64,000 nucleotides of DNA from Stemphylium vesicarium (taxonomy: Eukaryota > Ascomycota > Dothideomycetes > Pleosporales > Pleosporaceae). Of the stretch, positions 44,605 to 56,888 are shown piece by piece; position 1 is the first letter of the stretch; each line of letters begins with the position of its first letter. The DNA is taken from assembly GCA_004380135.1 (NCBI GenBank), contig QXCR01000041.1, positions 186,001 through 250,000 on the forward strand. Direction: 5' to 3'. Position numbers and translations under genes: made by a program. The notes beneath the pieces are model-generated. The model was not told where the DNA came from, did not search any database, and saw only the letters and a list, made by a program, of their open reading frames with translations.

Positions 44605-45028
44605 CTTGTGTGAGAATGCAGAACGATTAGTGTGTTTGCTGGAATTTTGCAATGACAATGCTGCATGTATTGCAGAAGATTGGGATAGTTGCGAGTATGA
44701 TGTCAAGGGCCATGTGCAGCTCGGACTTTCCCGAGTGGGGTAGGAGGGGCAGTAGCGGATTTAAGAGCAAAGGAAGAAAGAGCGAGGCCCTTCCACCCAC
44801 GCATGAGTAAGCCACGGCTAGATTGTAAACAGACACCTTGTTTGATCTATAAGCACAAAACTACCTAGAACATGCCTTCTTTGTCATAGCGTCGTGTATG
44901 CAGAGCGCAATTCGTTTCAGTCGTGACCACAATCCCTCTTGTTGTTACTGGCTAGTGTACACGCATTTTCATCCTCTAAATACCCATGACTACAGTCGTA
45001 TCTTCATGCTCCGCCGTGAATACCTCAT
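44605..45028. other. intergenic region
   Basis: Upstream of the ornithine cyclodeaminase-like gene and downstream of BLM10, both on the - strand. No further feature was recognised. Confidence 0.55.
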
Positions 45029-48000
45029 CTAGGCAAAGTAGCTCTTCCACAGTACACCCTCCAGATCTTCCAATTGTTCTTGCTCGAACGCCTATGAATA
45101 CAGTTAGCGTTTGTACTGCGCTGCGGGACACTGATGACCCCTCTGAGATGTGCAAAACTTACCTTGACATCCACGTGCCAAGTATCCTGCCTGGTCTTCT
45201 TGAAGTCGGCAAGGACAGTCTTAACGCTCTTACCCACCATGCCGGGATCGGCGGCCGCCTTCCTCGCAAGCGTAGCTAGTACGTCCGGCAGCCACGTTGG
45301 CGGAGGGCTCTGGTAAGGGAACGCTTGGATGAGTGCACCCAGACCCAATACGGCGGCATGGCGGGTCAGGACAAGCTTTCCTTGCTCAGTCGTGGGCGTG
45401 CCTGGTATGCGCTTCTTCGGCAGCGGGTTCTTGTTGAGCTGCTTGGTGAATCGCTCTTTGAGCGTTGAGACTTGGCGATCACGGAACGCGATGGGCGAGC
45501 AACGAATCATACCAGACAAAGTAGTAGCGGCGCCCATGCGGACCTCGAGCTGAGAGTCTGACAACATAGCAGATACACAGTCGAACATGCTCTGCTGCTG
45601 CTCTTCGCTCATGAGGAACAGTCGGCGGAAGTAGATGACCTGAATGTTGATCAGAATTCTGAGACGCTGGTGCCAGCTGGTTGCATTGCGTCCTATGCGA
45701 ATAAGCGCAGCGATGAACTCCGAGTCTTCACCTTCGCGGTGCGGGATGTTTGGCAGGTGTCGGAAGACGTGGTAGGCTAGTGATTGCAGCTCGGGATCTT
45801 CCTTGATATCCATCATGTGGAGTAACTGCTCCATGAAAACATCTGGGAAGAAGCTGACGAGCGATGTGCATTCATACGAAGAGAGGGTAGTGTCAAGCCA
45901 GAGAAGAACTGTCTTGCCTCCCGATGTGTATGAGGAGGGTGTTTGCTGTCCTGCAGGGCGCTCTTGGCGCCATACCTCAAGTCGGTTGAAGACGTCGGTA
46001 ATGGTTTTCGAGAATTCCTCTGTGGGTTGGTAGGGCCGAACTCCAATCGAAGAAGCTTCCTTCTGTGCCTTCATGAGCGTGTCGACATCCTTGTATGATT
46101 CGTGATAACGCGTCCTGAAGATGCTCGCGATGGTCTGGCCCATGGCTTCACGTACACCCTTGTAGGGATGATCAAGGTGCTTCATGAAGTCTTCCAAGAT
46201 TGGCTTCTCCAAGCGGAAATGCCAGCCAGCATCGCAAATGCACTGTGTGAGTAGATGGACCTTTGAACTCTCCTTGAAAGCTGCGTTAGACTCCATATCG
46301 AGGCGGAAGCTGGCCAGCCAGTCGACTAGCGGCCATCCTCGTCGAGGATCTTTGGATTGCAATACGACGTGCAGGAAGGTGGTCCAGTAGCCGGAATTCT
46401 CTGGCGTAAGACCGTCTTGGAAGATGCCGCGAACGATGGGGAAGACATACTCCCACACCGCTTCGCGCTGGTCGGCTTTGAGATCTGGTGCGCACGACAG
46501 CAACGCAGCCATGATCTCGGCAGTCGCGCGATGCTGATGCTTGTCACTGCCATCAGCATACACTGACTGAGTCAGATCTTTGATGTCTTCGAACGTTGCT
46601 TCCGTCAGGCCACAGAAGACGAGATCGAATGAATGTGTCAGTACCATTGCGCTTGACATGCGGAAACGATCAGCGCTGTTGTCCCGCGGTTCCTGCTTCA
46701 TGAAGGCAAAATAGTTCGAGAACCAAGAGCGTGTCAAATGCTTTGCGATTTTTTGGCGAACTCCAGTCTCAACCTCGTCGTAGGACAGTTGGGGCGCGTT
46801 AGGCTTAAATGCGGTCATGCTCTTATTCCACACCAGCCATCCAGGGTAATCAAAATCAACGTAGTACTTGGCTTCTGGTTGTGCAAACGACGCCAGGTAC
46901 TCCGCAGTCCAGTTTGGATCCTCTGGCCTGGTTTCGACCGAAATCTTGTCTGGCAGCTCCTCTTCGCTGAGCAGGTACTTCTCGTAGTTGTGACCTGTGA
47001 TGGCGCGTGTTTGAATGACTGAATAAAGACCAATGAGAGCTCCGGCGTACAAGCCCCGCAGACTCGGATGTTGATCGATAGATCCCCTGGCGACGAGGTC
47101 AATCATCTCGTCGGAAGCGACAGTGTCATAACGCATCCCCAAGTTGACAATGATAGCCGCAGTTCGGCTGACCTTCTTCCAGTGTTCAGTGTTGGCGATA
47201 TCTACGAGTTCTTTTGATAGCTCGGATTTCTTGTCTTCAATACGAGACCGCTTCTTCTTGATGTAGTCACGACGCTTGTTGACTTTAGCGTGCACACTAT
47301 CACCCTCACTCGAGTCTATGGCATAAGCAATCGACTCCACGACTTCCTTGGGCAATATGACCATGCGCTCCATTGCTTTACCCATGTCCATGATCTGGAA
47401 CGTGGCGTTGGTGGCCAGTTTCTGCACCGATGGCTTGTCGGCACCGGTAACTTCGATGAAAGCCTTGATCAGCTTGGGAGTGAACCGCCAGTCACGACTG
47501 ATAGTCTTCGCCAGGCTACCGAACAGGAGTGCGAACATAGCGCCCTTGATACGGGGGTAATCACTCTCCGCGACAGCCTTGACAAAAGCGTCTAGTAAGG
47601 ATGGGATGACCAGAGGTCTAGCACCCAGTACGCACTTGACGGCCGACTCGTTGGCGGTCTGCGCAGTACGTCGGATCTCCGTGTAAAGCGAGATACTAGA
47701 CTCGGCAAGATCCAGCAGCAGAGTCATGTCCAAGTCCGTCTTTGGTCGCGGATTGGCGTTGTGGCGCAGGCGTTGCAGATGGTAGACGTTTGCTCGCCGG
47801 ACTAGGAGAGGTCGTGGATACTGTTTCCGCAGTCCACTGAACCTGAAAGGCCTCTCGTCATTCTCCAAAAGTCTGGATATCCGGTCAAGCACATGAGCAG
47901 ATCGCTCGATGCCGACATCAATGAACCATGAGCGATAAGCGTTGTACAGCGAGTTGAAGCAAGGTACATCATCTGGCTGCTTTTCAATCAAGAACTGATG

Positions 48001-51000
48001 CACGTTGTGCAGCATCTGACCAACCTGCCCGCGAAGATGGTGGATGAGATTGTAGTTGTCGTCGCCACGACGCAGCGGGTACCCAGCTTCGTACTGGAAG
48101 GTAGGTTTGACCTCTTCGTCTTCAGCTTCTCCAAGGCCGGCGTCATCGTCAATGCCTTCGGTGTCCATTGCGTCTGCATCAGAATCATCATCGGAATCAT
48201 TGCTACCATCCGTGACTTGATCGTGTCGAACATCAAACAGGACAGATATACCAGAGATGATCAATCGTAAGAGAACAAGGTTCCGAGACACCTCATCCGA
48301 CCAATCTTTTCCAGTGCCTTCCCGCTTGATTGGAGAGTCGGGTTGCGTGAGGGCTTTGAGCGCCTTCATGGAGTTGTTGGCATGAGTCTCGAAAAGCTTG
48401 ACAGCAAAGTCAATCTCCTCTGAGCTCGGGGTATGCCACTTGATGTTCAGCTTCTTGATGTCAACCTGTCTACCCCAGGACTCTGTAGACAGGCCCTGCT
48501 CAAGTTCATCCTGTTCGTAGATGGAGTAATCGATAGTGTAGGTGCAGGTGAGGTTGAGCAACAAATGATGAATGAAGTTGGACACGTGTACGGTAGGGGT
48601 GCCGCGACACTTTTGTTGCATGTATTCAGCAATCTCAAACAACTCGTCTTTCCACTCAAGAACTGCGTCACCAACATGAACGACACACATGCTAAGAATG
48701 CAAAGGTTCCAGACAAGGGCACGGTCGCGTGGAAGTACTTCAGCACCTGTGGTTCGCGTAGAGCCAGCGCCAATTTCGTCAATCTCAGTACGGATACCTG
48801 CAAAGAGATGTGGCAAAAGGCGCTTCAGGGCTTTCTCAGGGTTGATCTTAACAAGACTGTTGCAGATGAACGCAATGGCATCTTTTGCCTGATGGACCAC
48901 GTGGTTTGTGATGAAGTTGGCAATCTTGTCAAGCGCAACATCGTACAGCTCGGGCGAGAGTGCAGCGAGTAAAGGTGTGAAGGCAGCTGGGAGCTGGTTG
49001 ACCACATATTCTTCAGGAGAGCCACTGCGAACCCTAGAGGCATCTGGAAGATTCTCCAAAAGCGTGAAGACGCGGCCAAGGAAGGTGATGAGGAATTCAT
49101 TCAGTCCCGTTGTAGACGATCGCAAAATCATTGCCTCATCTTCGTCACTGAGCTCCTCATCGTAGTTGATTTCAATGTTCCCACTGGCGTTTTCCAGTCG
49201 ATCAACTTGCGCTGTGATCCATTCCACAGCCAGCCCGGTATTACCACCAGCATCATCCATAGGTGTGGATGCTCCATCTCTGGAAGGATTCTCGGTCGAC
49301 GCCTTCTTCGCTTTTGTGAGATCTTGGAATGGGATGAGGTAACACACGCCCTGGATGTATTGTAAGGTGTGCAGCGTCTTCTCCAGGTCATTGGCATCGA
49401 TACCAGGTAGCGCAAGCCCGAGTACCGACGTAACGTGACACCGGAAGCCTTTCGTCTTAGCCATGACCTTGGAAAGCATGTGTAACGCGCGAATAGACGA
49501 GATGGTGCGATGCACCTCGACAAGCCCCTGCATTGCGGGGTAAATCCGCTGTAATGCGCCTGGGAGGATTAGGTTGGGCTCAAGGTGCGCCAGACTCTGC
49601 AGGGTGGACAAGGCGTATTGCACGGCTTTGTCGCTCTTGGAGAAGATGCCCATGAACGTGACCTCTCGCAGACAGAGCACGAAGCGTCGCTTCACTGCAT
49701 CATTGAGTTGTCGATCTTCTGGCACTTCCATCTCGCCACTGTGCTCTCGGTTCCAGCGCAGCACAAAGATATCTGCCAGGTAGTACACAAATTGGGCCAG
49801 AGGTCTGGTCCAGCTGCCCGAGTTGGAAGGGTGGAAGAAGGTTTCGACTGCTTGTATCAGGCCTTCTAGCTTTGTGAGAGTGGAGTCTGGGTGCTCCGCG
49901 GCTGCCGGCGATAATGACATGGCAATAATGCGGGCGATGTGGTGTGTAGATGGATGCTTCCGCGGGTCGCGGTCGAGCATCACAGCTAGACCGGCACCGA
50001 GATCGACGGTGCTGCTGTATGGGGAAGTTGCCTGACCAACTGGAATCTCTAGCAGCCGCAAGATTGCCGTGAAGATCTGGGACGACTGCTCTCCAGTGAA
50101 GACTCCGTACTGCGAAAAGGGCACATGCGGTGCCGTCAGGTTGTCCCGTGCCAGTCTTGACATGGTGTCAATGTAGTGTGCATCGAACAGCCGCGATCGG
50201 TTGACGAGCGACCATAGATGGAAGAATGTGGGGAGGTATTCCTGTGGTAGCAGCTGCTGCATGTCCTCTGGCGCAGGATGGGTCGGGAGCAGCAGGTTGA
50301 GCAGCCCAACAACGACAAATGCGTTCTCGCTGAACGATGTGCTGAAGAATGGCAGGAGTTCTTCGAGCATGGCCGGGATCTCTTTCGGATCGAAGTATGA
50401 CTGCGCAAAGGTGCACATCTTGGTCAAAGTCCGGATATTGCGCTTCACGTTGGGCGGATGTGAGCCTCCAGACTCGGATGGCAAGACGAACATCTTCAGC
50501 TCTCTATACAGAGGTCGCCAGTCGAGTACGAGGTCTTTGCCCGGGCGGAGGTAGTGTTTGCGCTTGGTCAAGACCATGAACATGCTCGCGAAGCGCTCTG
50601 CTACCAGATAGTCCAGGCCCGGAGCCAATGCCAGCTCATAGTACAGCTTCACCAGCTTCACACGGGTGCTGCGGGGAAGATCGAACTTGAGCGACAGCCA
50701 GCCCCGAATCTCGCGCGTCCAGTGCACTGCGCCCGGCGCAAAGTCGCCCGCTGAGACGGCAATATAGAGATGCTTCAGACATGTGTTCAGACTTTCCTCG
50801 CGGTCGCTCTGGTCTTCTGTCTGGTATGGGAGGTATTCAAAGTATGGGAATGTTCGCGGGCGGCGCCTGTCGTCGGCCCCGTTCGCGCCGCCGTTGGCCT
50901 GTCGCCAGTCGCCCCCGGGGGAGGTGGCGCGGGAGGTATCGGGGCCGGATCCGGTGTCAAGGGCGCTCATGAGCTGCGATATCCGTTCGCTGACCGCCAT
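45029..51000 (-). CDS. BLM10: proteasome activator Blm10/PA200
   Basis: Two exons: 45163-51000 and a 63-nt last exon 45029-45091, with a 71-nt intron (GTAAGT donor, GCTAAC branch point, TAG acceptor), giving 1966 aa. Without that splice the frame runs on into unrelated sequence, and with it the protein ends EDLEGVLWKSYFA, the expected Blm10 tail. This giant HEAT-repeat protein caps the 20S proteasome and promotes ATP-independent turnover, assembly and nuclear import. Seen here: an N-terminal segment with FPYFEYLPYQTEDQSDREE; a mid domain with an FIEVTGADKPSVQKLATNA segment; a long alpha-helical solenoid; an acidic insert (DSDDDSDADAMDTEGIDDD) around residue 930; and a C-terminal domain with RHAAVLGLGALIQAFPY and a PPPTWLPDVLATLA segment. 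The length fits the family (1800-2150). Confidence 0.95.
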
Positions 51001-51963
51001 GTTGGCAGTCGGAGGTGGGGGATTGTGGGGTGTGGGTGTGGGTGTGGGTGTGCAGGTGTGTGCCTAGGGCGCGGTGGGGAGGATTTCGAGAGGCAGGATC
51101 ATTAATGCACAGCTAGGAATGCGTAATAGAAGGTAACTAAGACTTGGTTGACTGTGACGGCGAATAGTCAGCAAGTGGTTGAGTGAATGGATGATGGTGT
51201 ATGCAGAGCGAACACGGTAGACGAGGCTGGCTGTCGGCGGTGAGTTGTGGTGCGCGCGACTTACACTGCGTATGCGCCGTGTAGGATCTTGTCTCCCGTT
51301 GTTGAGAGCGAATGCTGGTGAAGATCTGCTCAGCTCGGGTGCAATGGTTGACGGAGCGAGTGGTTCATGTGCGTAGCCGGCGCCTCGTTCCTATGACATC
51401 TAGGTCTCGGAAGCTTTGGCCAGCCGGCGATGTAGGTGCAGCCTTCGGCGAGAGAGTGGCGGACGTACCTTTGTAGTCGCCAGGGTTGGAGTAGGTTGAG
51501 CAACTGCAATTGCCCTCTTGATTATAATCGACAAGAATTCACACGACTAATCCAAGACTGTCACACGCTCTGCGGGCATAGACGGGGTTGAGGTGATTCA
51601 TCACATCCGGGCGACACGCGCTATATACCGTCGGACCTCCGCCAGGCACTCGTAGACGCGCAATACACAAGCGGCCACGCAGTAAGCAAAGCATTTCCAT
51701 GTCCTTCCAGTGTGACCTTTGCCTCTTTGTCGCCCTGTCGCCACTGCCAGGCCATTGCCTGCCCCACAATCTTATCTACGCTTTCATCTCCTTGCATATT
51801 CGTCCCCGGCGCACAAAGCTGGTGGTGGCACGACACGCGACACGTTCTTTGCTTTGAGCAGGGATTCTCTCCCATGTCCACAGCAGCATGTCAGCTACCG
51901 TGCATGTCCGACATTTGACATTTCATCTAACAAAACTCAATTGATAGACGTGTTCCAAAAAAA
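51001..51963. other. divergent promoter region of BLM10 and PSF3
   Basis: About 960 bp between divergent starts. It includes a canonical G-quadruplex motif 27 bp from the BLM10 start (listed separately). No RNA gene was recognised. Confidence 0.55.
51027..51048 (+). promoter_or_regulatory. potential G-quadruplex / (GGGTGT)n element before BLM10
   Basis: Four runs of at least three G separated by TGT spacers (GGGG-TGT-GGG-TGT-GGG-TGT-GGG), continuing into a TGTGCAGGTGTGTG tail. It lies just upstream of the BLM10 start codon on the strand opposite to the coding strand, that is on the template strand of the 5' leader or promoter. It fits the G3N3 quadruplex rule and also resembles telomere-like/Rap1-type GT-rich sites. 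A regulatory role is inference. Confidence 0.55.
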
Positions 51964-52654
51964 ATGTCTTCGTACTACGATGTGGATGCTATCCTCACAG
52001 ATGCCCAAAAGGTGCCCTGTACCTTTGAGCTTACCGTTCCGGGTCTCGGCTATCTAGAAGGCAACATGAGCGGCGACATGAAGCAAGGCTCAAAGGTCGA
52101 GCTCCCCTTATGGCTAGGTGAGATGCTTGCACTGAGGTAAACTGTTTCTTCATATTAGGTATATTTGAATATTTACATAATCTACAGCCAGAGTTTGAAT
52201 ACATCCTCTCTCGTGACCATCGATCCTCCATCCGCCCTCTCTCCACGCGTCCTGAACGCACTCAAAGCTGACCCGCGGACCGTCGATCTGCGCATGTTGG
52301 CGCCACACTTCTACAACCTCGGCGCACGCATCCTGGAGTTGTTCGAGGAAGAGGAAATGATAGAAGTGCTGAGCGATGTGAGCCTCGCTGAACACGATAG
52401 TCTGACACCAAAGCTAACCCGCGTAGACCTTCAAGGCCCGAGCTGCTCTGATAGCCGATCAAGCCCACAATCCAAGAGGTGCCATGGGCGAAGGTGCCGA
52501 CTTTATGCGAGGCCTAGATGAAAACGAGCGACAGCGTGAGTATAGACCAATCAACTTCAGCATCTTGTGGCTAAAAAAAGCGGCAGTCTTTCGTGCGGCG
52601 CACGACAGTGCAAAAGGCGTACGGACGTGGATGACGGATTTGAAGAAGAAATAA
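51964..52654 (+). CDS. PSF3: GINS complex subunit Psf3
   Basis: Four exons: 51964-52136, 52188-52377, 52427-52535 and 52587-52654, with introns of 51, 49 and 51 nt, giving 179 aa (yeast Psf3 is slightly longer). GINS joins Cdc45 and Mcm2-7 as the replicative helicase in the nucleus. The start SSYYDVDAILTDAQKVPC and the VPGLGYLEG segment are diagnostic, followed by KVELPLWLGEMLAL, a VTIDPPSALSPRVLNALKAD segment, and a helix ending FEEEEMIEVLSD. The third exon gives TFKARAALIADQAHN and DFMRGLDENERQ; the last gives the short C-terminal helix ending TDLKKK. Because no single exon is long, the gene is easy to miss without splicing. All splice sites are canonical. Confidence 0.95.
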
Positions 52655-52914
52655 GAATGTTCGTTCATGGTACGAAAGACGACTACCGGGAGGGTAGTAA
52701 AAAAGGAAGTTGAGTCGGCTAGAAGGACCTTGGAGGAAATCAGGACAGGAATGTGTAGCGTATTGACCATGACCGAGAAAAGTGCAGGCGAGAAAAAATA
52801 TGACTTCGGACAATTGGCAGTGGCAAGCAGCTGTGGAAGCCTACCTCTGAATTATAATACAATACCTCAAATCAACTAGCCAGTGAATTGAAATTTGTCT
52901 TCGTCGTCGCAAGC

Positions 52915-54638
52915 TTATCGCATTGTTGCCCCAAGATTACTGTTCTGCAACAGCAGAGCCAACTGATCCGGCGGATACCCTAAAAAGACCGGTCCATTGA
53001 AGACCATTTGTGGCACCATTTGTGCGGCTCCAGCCTCCCTGTTCTGCTCTGGAAGTTGTGGCGGCGGCGGCGGCGGCAGCTGCTCCGTGGGTGGCATGTG
53101 GGAGGTCGGAATCCCTGTTTGCGATCGCAGCGGTGGAGCCGACGGTGGTGCTTGATGCTGTTCAGAAGGCTGGCCCATCATTGCTCGATGGTCGAAAGGG
53201 CACTTTCCAGTCTTTTGGGGTGTCTCGCCAATTGGTCGACCTGTGTCTAACGGTAGTTGTGGTGATGCAGTCGGGACGGAGCCGACTGAGGATGAGCTAT
53301 CTGCGTTGGTGTACTTTGCTGGTATCGATATCCCCCAAGGCCGGCTGGGAGACTCGCCAACTCTGACTTCTTTTAGCGGACGGTCAAAGTGTGCTGTCCT
53401 GGTCTCGTCTTCTATCGCGTGCTCTTCTGGCTCTTCTTCCGGTGGCGGAGTGCCATCATTCAGACTCGCAGAGACAGCTGACGCCCAATTCTGGACTTTG
53501 GTGTCTGCCTTGGTGCCCATGCTTTGGTTATGCTCAGCCTCCTGTTCCTCTTCTATGGCGTCTTCGGGATCCTCAGGTAGCCACACCTGGTGCTTCTGAC
53601 CTAGACCCTGTATCATGTTGACCAGATTGCCATACTTGCGATCCAGCTGTTCAATACTCTCTTGATTACTCTGAAAGCGCGTGATGCAGACTTCGTGGCT
53701 CCTGGGCAGTTCATGCTTGTGTTTCTCAAAGTATTGGGCAACTTCTTCTGGGTTGTGCTGATCGAGGAATCGGATAGGACAGACAGCAGCAGAGCCAGAT
53801 GCGGCTACTGAGGCTGTCACCGAGGCAGGATTATTGCTACATATTTCGGCGCGGATAGGATCGGCAAAGGACGGTCGTTTTGATCTACGCCCGCGCAGAC
53901 TTAATCGTGACGTGGAGCTTCGCGGCGTAGCGAGCGGGCTGCCTCTGCCGCTTCCAGATGCGAAGGGACAACCTAGCTTACTCGGCGTTCCAGCAACGGT
54001 GAAATCTTTTTCAAGAGGTGAAGTGGCTCTATTGGTCTGTATCTCAGGTAGCGGTGCCGGTGCATCTGCTGACGGGCCGCTCCAAATTTTTACGCTTGTA
54101 ACATTTTCATGGGCACGCAGCTGGACAGCAGCCTCCTCAGCCTTCTGGATGACCAGTGCCCGGCTCTTGCGCTCTACATCGTCGCTATGTGCTAATTGTT
54201 CCACCAAGTTCACAGGTATCCGCGGTTGTTCGTCTCCAATGCGCTCAAGTTCTTGCAGAAAAGTAAGATGATCTTGCGACAGCGAGTCCGGCGTGAACCG
54301 TTTGAGCAGGTCTAGATACTGTTGGCTGTCAGCTTGTGTCCTCGGAGGGTAGTGTTTGCTGAAGCGCGAGGGTGTTTTCCAGGTCAGGATTCATGATGTG
54401 GTTGTTTTCTGTCAAAGCCGCGAAAGCAGCTGCAGGTCTAGAGCTAAAGTGTATCATCACAGGAAGGGGGGGAGGGCTATCAGTGATCATCACGTACCTG
54501 CTGCTTAGCCCAGGAGAGCTTGCTTTCCACCTGTTTTTGCGTCTCGAACAGAGCCTGGTATTCCCCACTCAGAGCTGCAAAGCCTTCGACCAGCTGCTCA
54601 GCAAGCACTGTGACGTTGCGCTGAGCCTCTTCGGCCAT
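52915..54638 (-). CDS. coiled-coil protein with Cys/His motifs, unknown function
   Basis: Two exons, 54498-54638 and 52915-54318, with one longer intron (179 nt), giving 514 aa. The splice joins ESKLSWAKQQ to YLDLLKRFTPDS, which makes a continuous N-terminal helix (MAEEAQRNVTVLAEQLVEGF onward) and coiled coil through about residue 110. Three short Cys-containing blocks follow: LGCPFASGSG, a longer one with CPIRFLDQHNPEEVAQYFEK and HKHELPRSHEVC, and GKCPFDHR. The central block spaces Cys, His, His-x-His, His and Cys so as to suggest zinc binding. A YGNLVNMIQGLGQKHQ helix, an acidic stretch, and a Pro/Gln-rich tail with PPPPPPQLPEQ follow. I have a weak memory of similar uncharacterised fungal proteins but no name. 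No membrane segment or catalytic motif. Confidence 0.78.
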
Positions 54639-55068
54639 GGCGACGTTAGTACACGGATAGAATGTGTGAGTGTGTATCGAGGAAGCAGGAGAGCCCAGCT
54701 TTGATGACGCGGCAGTGAGGCTCGCAGTCGGGAAAAACGAAAGAAGGACGGAAGTTCGGCAAGCATTGAAGAGCCGGAAGCGACGGGTGAGCCGCGCCAC
54801 GCTTAGTCACCGCTACCAGCCACTCGCGGCGGACAGGGCGCCCCGATGCTCAGTTGCGTGGTAGGCGCGTCAGGGCTCACTGCGCCTTGAACTTGTTACG
54901 TAGCAGCTTAGCATTGACTGTCATTCTTATACAACATGATACCCTGATTCTCATAGCACCATTGCATAGCGAGACCCCTTCCGTCGTCTGCATATACGCA
55001 CGCAGTAGCCACCTTGCAATTCCGCAACTCCTATAGACCCTAAGCGGAGTACCTCAACAATATTCACC
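54639..55068. other. divergent intergenic region
   Basis: A 430-bp shared upstream region of the coiled-coil protein gene (-) and the cis-prenyltransferase gene (+). Nothing notable was recognised. Confidence 0.55.
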
Positions 55069-56250
55069 ATGGGATCACTCCACGATTCGCGTATACATAA
55101 GTGGTTCGCAACCTCGCCTCCAGTCGCATGGACAGTCAGGCAGCTACGGGAACTTCTCATTGGGTCCCTCAAGCAAGGCCCGATCCCGCAACATGTCGCA
55201 TTCGTCATGGATGGAAACAGGCGATTTGCGCGTAATCACCACATTGAGACTGTAGAAGGGCACAACCTGGGCTTCGAGTCCCTGGCGCGGGTATGGCACA
55301 CCAACGAGGGCTTCTCCTAGTGCGATGCTAACAGTTCCGTTAGATCCTCGAAGTCTGCTACAAGACGGGGGTCAAGGTTGTGACCATCTACGCCTTCAGC
55401 ATAGAGAACTTCAAGCGCTCAAAGCACGAGGTGGATGCGCTAATGTCAATGGCGAAGGTGAAGCTGCAACAGTTGGCTGAGCATGGAGCTTTACTGGACC
55501 GCTATGGTGCATCTGTTCGAGTGCTAGGACAGCGCGAACTCATCAGCCCAGACGTGCTACAGGCCGTCGACAAAGCCGTCGCAATGACCGCGCACAACAA
55601 GAAGTATGGGCCCAAATCCTTCTCAAAGAATTCCACTGACCATCAAAAGGGCTGTCCTGAACGTGTGCTTCCCGTATACCTCTCGCCATGAGATTACGAC
55701 CGCCGTCATGAAGACTGTCGAGACGTACAGCACGCCGATACATAACCTCTCCACTCCATCGAAGCGCACCTTTTCCGAGTCCCACATCACGCAGCACATC
55801 CGGAAACAGATGCTGGAGGAAGATGCAGACGGCGAGATCGAGCGCCCTGAGTCGCGTCCAGAGTCGCGGTCTTCAAAGGAAGCGAACTCGGCGGAGGACG
55901 GGCGATCTTCGTCAACGTCCACGGCCATCAATCCGCCCGACAAGGACGACTCACAAAACGGGCCCACGTTCTTGGACCCCGAGTCAATTAGTGCTCAGAC
56001 CTTGAACAACAACATGATGACGGCTGATGCTCCACCTCTTGACTTGCTAGTCCGCACTTCTGGCGTCGAGCGACTGAGCGACTTTATGCTGTGGCAGGCT
56101 CACGAGAAGACGTCTATAGTATTCCTCAAGTGCCTCTGGCCGGAATTCGATCTTTGGCAGTTCCTACCTGTACTAGTGGAGTGGCAGTGGCAACAGAAGA
56201 AGCTGCAGGAGGAGCAGCAGCGCGTCCGTGGCCGGTCAAAGTCGGAGTAG
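55069..56250 (+). CDS. RER2: cis-prenyltransferase (dehydrodolichyl diphosphate synthase)
   Basis: Three exons: 55069-55290, 55344-55603 and 55650-56250, with introns of 53 and 46 nt, giving 360 aa. The enzyme extends farnesyl diphosphate with isopentenyl units in cis to make polyprenyl diphosphate for dolichol, needed for N-glycosylation and GPI anchors at the ER. Conserved regions: HVAFVMDGNRRFAR (Asp in the DGN loop), the VEGHNLGFESL segment, the VTIYAFSIENFKRS segment, the VLNVCFPYTSRHEI segment made by the second splice, and the LLVRTSGVERLSDFMLWQ signature with its Arg/Ser residues, followed by WPEFDLWQFLPVL. About 100 residues rich in Ser, Glu and Arg are inserted between the FPYTSR helix and the RTSG signature. 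Length and motifs fit Rer2/Srt1; the choice between the two is open. Confidence 0.93.
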
Positions 56251-56888
56251 GACGTTGGGAGCAATGGCTATTGGGAAGTCCTCACCGTGGTAATAGGAGG
56301 CAGACCTGAACTTCAGCGCGCATCGAAGATACCCAGAATCAAGTATTTCATTCATCACCCGATGCACGCTACAGCAGCCACGACATAGTCTACCAGTCGA
56401 TCGCGCCATTCCAATCTTACGGTCTGATGTGCACGTGTGCATACAAGCAAGCAGCTAATGGGTGGCATACCAAGTTTCAAATGGTTCGCGGCCTCCCACG
56501 CGACCCGTGGACATCTCCGAGGAACGCTAGCCGTGCTTAGCACCCGTGGACGAACCGGAGCCCAAACGTCATCTTACTGCCGGGGTAACAGCCGACGGCA
56601 GCAGCAATCAGCGCTCGAGCTGAGAGACTCCTTTATATTCTGTACACCCCGAGCCCGTGGGCGGCACTGACAGCTGTCGTCACATCCAGATCTTGTAACC
56701 TGATCGTGCTTATCAGTCGCAGTCGCAGTAACACCGCATTGTACCCGCTTACTGGGTTCGGCAGCCAACGTCTTCAACTTGCGAAACCTCTTATCGGTGG
56801 CTAGCCTTCGTCAAGCTCCCATTTATCTACCGCAAAGCAGCACATTGCTTCTTACGTTCTAGACCACTCGTCGACACACCACTGCATC
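56251..56888. other. intergenic region
   Basis: A 640-bp spacer between two + strand genes. No feature beyond short frames was recognised. Confidence 0.5.

Noticed and set aside
49128..49523. 131-codon - strand frame rich in Arg inside BLM10
   Set aside because: Alternative-frame shadow within the continuous Blm10 coding frame.
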